A stretch of DNA of 64,000 nucleotides from Chamaea fasciata (Eukaryota > Chordata > Aves > Passeriformes > Sylviidae): contig JARCOQ010000002.1 of NCBI GenBank assembly GCA_029207755.1, positions 10,865,156 through 10,929,155 of the forward strand. The letters run 5' to 3'. The notes under the pieces are model-generated. The model did not search any database. It saw nothing but the letters and a program-made list of their open reading frames with translations, and was not told the DNA's origin. Shown piece after piece: positions 62,967 to 64,000 of this stretch; within the stretch, counting starts at the first letter, position 1, and the number at the start of each line of letters is the position of its first letter. Both the position numbers and the translations under genes were made by a program.

Positions 62967-63115
62967 GTAAAAAATTCGAAAATACAGAAATGTTTGGCCA
63001 GTATCCACTACAGGTTAATGGCTTTAAAGATCTACATGAGTGCCTAGAAGCTGCAATGATTGAAGGGGAAATTGAATCTCTCCATTCAGAAAACTCTGCT
63101 AAGTCTGGTCAGGAG
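62967..63115 (+). CDS. USP25: USP25 coding exon 10 (residues 311-360), last exon in window
   Basis: The exon completes Gly311 and reads [19 protein letters not shown], then [18 protein letters not shown], ending KSGQE. It belongs to the middle of the catalytic domain. The acceptor TTTTTAATGCAAG has a long AT-rich lead and ends in AAG. The donor GTGAGT at 63116 is strong and phase 0. In human the protein continues HWFTELPPVL; no such sequence is found before position 64000, so exon 11 lies beyond the window. Confidence 0.97.
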
Positions 63116-64000
63116 GTGAGTTAAGTGCTCCTGTGGACTTCTCTTGGGATGATGTTGTCATGCCCTTTATTTTTTCTTGGGGTTTCATGTCTGGTTTTTA
63201 TGGTTCATGTCACCCGCTGTATTGATGGGAATTCACATTGCCTGGAAAGGGTGAGCTACTTTCTCTTTACTCAGCTGTTCATGTTTTGTTGCATTTACTT
63301 TAAAATTGTGAAATCTTACGAGGTTTTTTCCTGCTTGCCTAAAAGGTTCGGGTATAATTTCTTCCTTGATGTCAATCTTTTGCAGTAATGAAATGTTACT
63401 TCTTTTAATCATATCAAAGTGTATGTGGGGTTTAATTGTGAAGCCTAGTGACACACTCATCAAATCATCCTCCAGTCTGAAGTTCCGGTGCCAATTCTGT
63501 GTTTTACAACAAATTTTATGGCATCTCTTTTACAATGGGCATATATCCTGAATTATAATTTGAAGAAAACAAAATCTCAATTTTTTTTTGTGCAATCCCA
63601 AGTTTATTTCTTTGTGCAAGGTGAAACCTTGTATGTACCTACTACAGGAGCACAGTTGTTCATCTTATGAACTAAAGATTGTCTTACAGTTATAACCTGT
63701 GTGTATTCATGCATAAAATGTCAGTTCTGTTATAAATGCTTGACTAGAAATGTCAGAGTTGGGTGTTGTGGGGTTTTTTGTTTTGGTTTTGAGGCTTTTT
63801 TAACTTGTAATATTGGGAACTGGGAAACAGTAGGATAGTGGTGTACAGGTCTATACTCTTAAGCTTTGAGTTCTGTGGAATTGTCAGCTTGGCTTCTTAG
63901 CATGTGGAAATAGAAGTGAAATAATCATATGACAGATTGACAGTAGTGGAAAACCAAGAAAAGTAATGTATTAAGTCCTATTCTAGAAAAAACATTGCTT
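63116..64000 (+). other. USP25: USP25 intron 10, 5' part
   Basis: It starts GTGAGT and runs off the window with no acceptor joined to the expected HWFTELPP coding sequence. Nothing else recognised. Confidence 0.85.

Larger units (their letters stand above)
4574..64000 (+). other. USP25: USP25 gene, 5' part (exons 1-10, partial at right edge)
   Basis: USP25 is a cysteine-protease deubiquitinase that removes ubiquitin from substrates and has N-terminal ubiquitin- and SUMO-binding motifs. Ten coding exons can be read on this strand. Joined, they give 1080 nt, or 360 codons with no stop. The joined protein matches human USP25 as I recall it nearly residue for residue, without indels. Intron phases in order are 0, 0, 1, 2, 0, 0, 0, 2, 1, 0. 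Human USP25 is about 1055 residues in its shorter main form, so roughly one third is present. The last visible donor at 63116 shows that the gene continues to the right. USP28 is the closest paralogue, but the start MTVEQNVLQ and the [11 protein letters not shown] segment identify USP25. The spread of 58.5 kb over ten exons is normal for a bird gene of this type. Confidence 0.97.

Noticed and set aside
1..64000. CRISPR arrays, operons, prophage or other microbial systems
   Set aside because: The sequence is vertebrate, with spliced exons and CR1 elements. No regularly spaced repeats or dense reading frames are present.

Overview
The window is vertebrate nuclear DNA, almost certainly from a bird. 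The evidence is a large-intron gene with GT-AG splice sites, a CpG-island promoter, and interspersed copies of the CR1 retroposon family with the typical avian 3' end (the ATTCTGTG-like terminus, seen as TCATAGAATCAT in reverse copies). Nothing in the sequence lets me name the species.

There is one recognisable protein-coding gene. It is the 5' third of USP25, a ubiquitin- and SUMO-binding deubiquitinase, on the + strand. Ten coding exons can be placed at 4574-4618, 25615-25692, 26769-26913, 35913-36036, 42047-42209, 55021-55107, 59666-59803, 60655-60731, 61436-61509 and 62967-63115. They join without a frameshift into 360 codons, and the residue numbering is the same as I recall for human USP25 (SUMO-interacting motif at 91-95, Lys99, catalytic Cys178). 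The gene runs off the right edge. The catalytic His/Asp and the C-terminal half lie outside the window.

Layout. 1-3548 is 5' flanking DNA with a TATATG microsatellite and a 36-nt poly-T run. 3549-4012 is a CR1 3' end ending almost exactly where the CpG island begins. About 4020-5060 is the CpG island with promoter, exon 1 and the start of intron 1. Intron 1 is about 21 kb and holds a striking near-perfect 53-bp inverted repeat (14155-14267) and two reverse CR1 copies. Introns 2-4 hold simple repeats, a probable very old CR1-like relic and a possible LTR relic. Intron 5 (12.8 kb) holds a decayed CR1 ORF2 fragment and a reverse CR1 copy. Intron 6 holds a short reverse CR1. Introns 7-9 are short with no recognised element.

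The exons present encode, in order, a UBA-like segment, a SUMO-interacting motif, two ubiquitin-interacting motifs, the catalytic Cys box and the first part of the USP fold. I found no second gene, no confident RNA gene and no new gene system. The most unusual structure is the long hairpin in intron 1. Many long reading frames on both strands around 3600-5130 come from the high GC content of the CpG island and not from genes.
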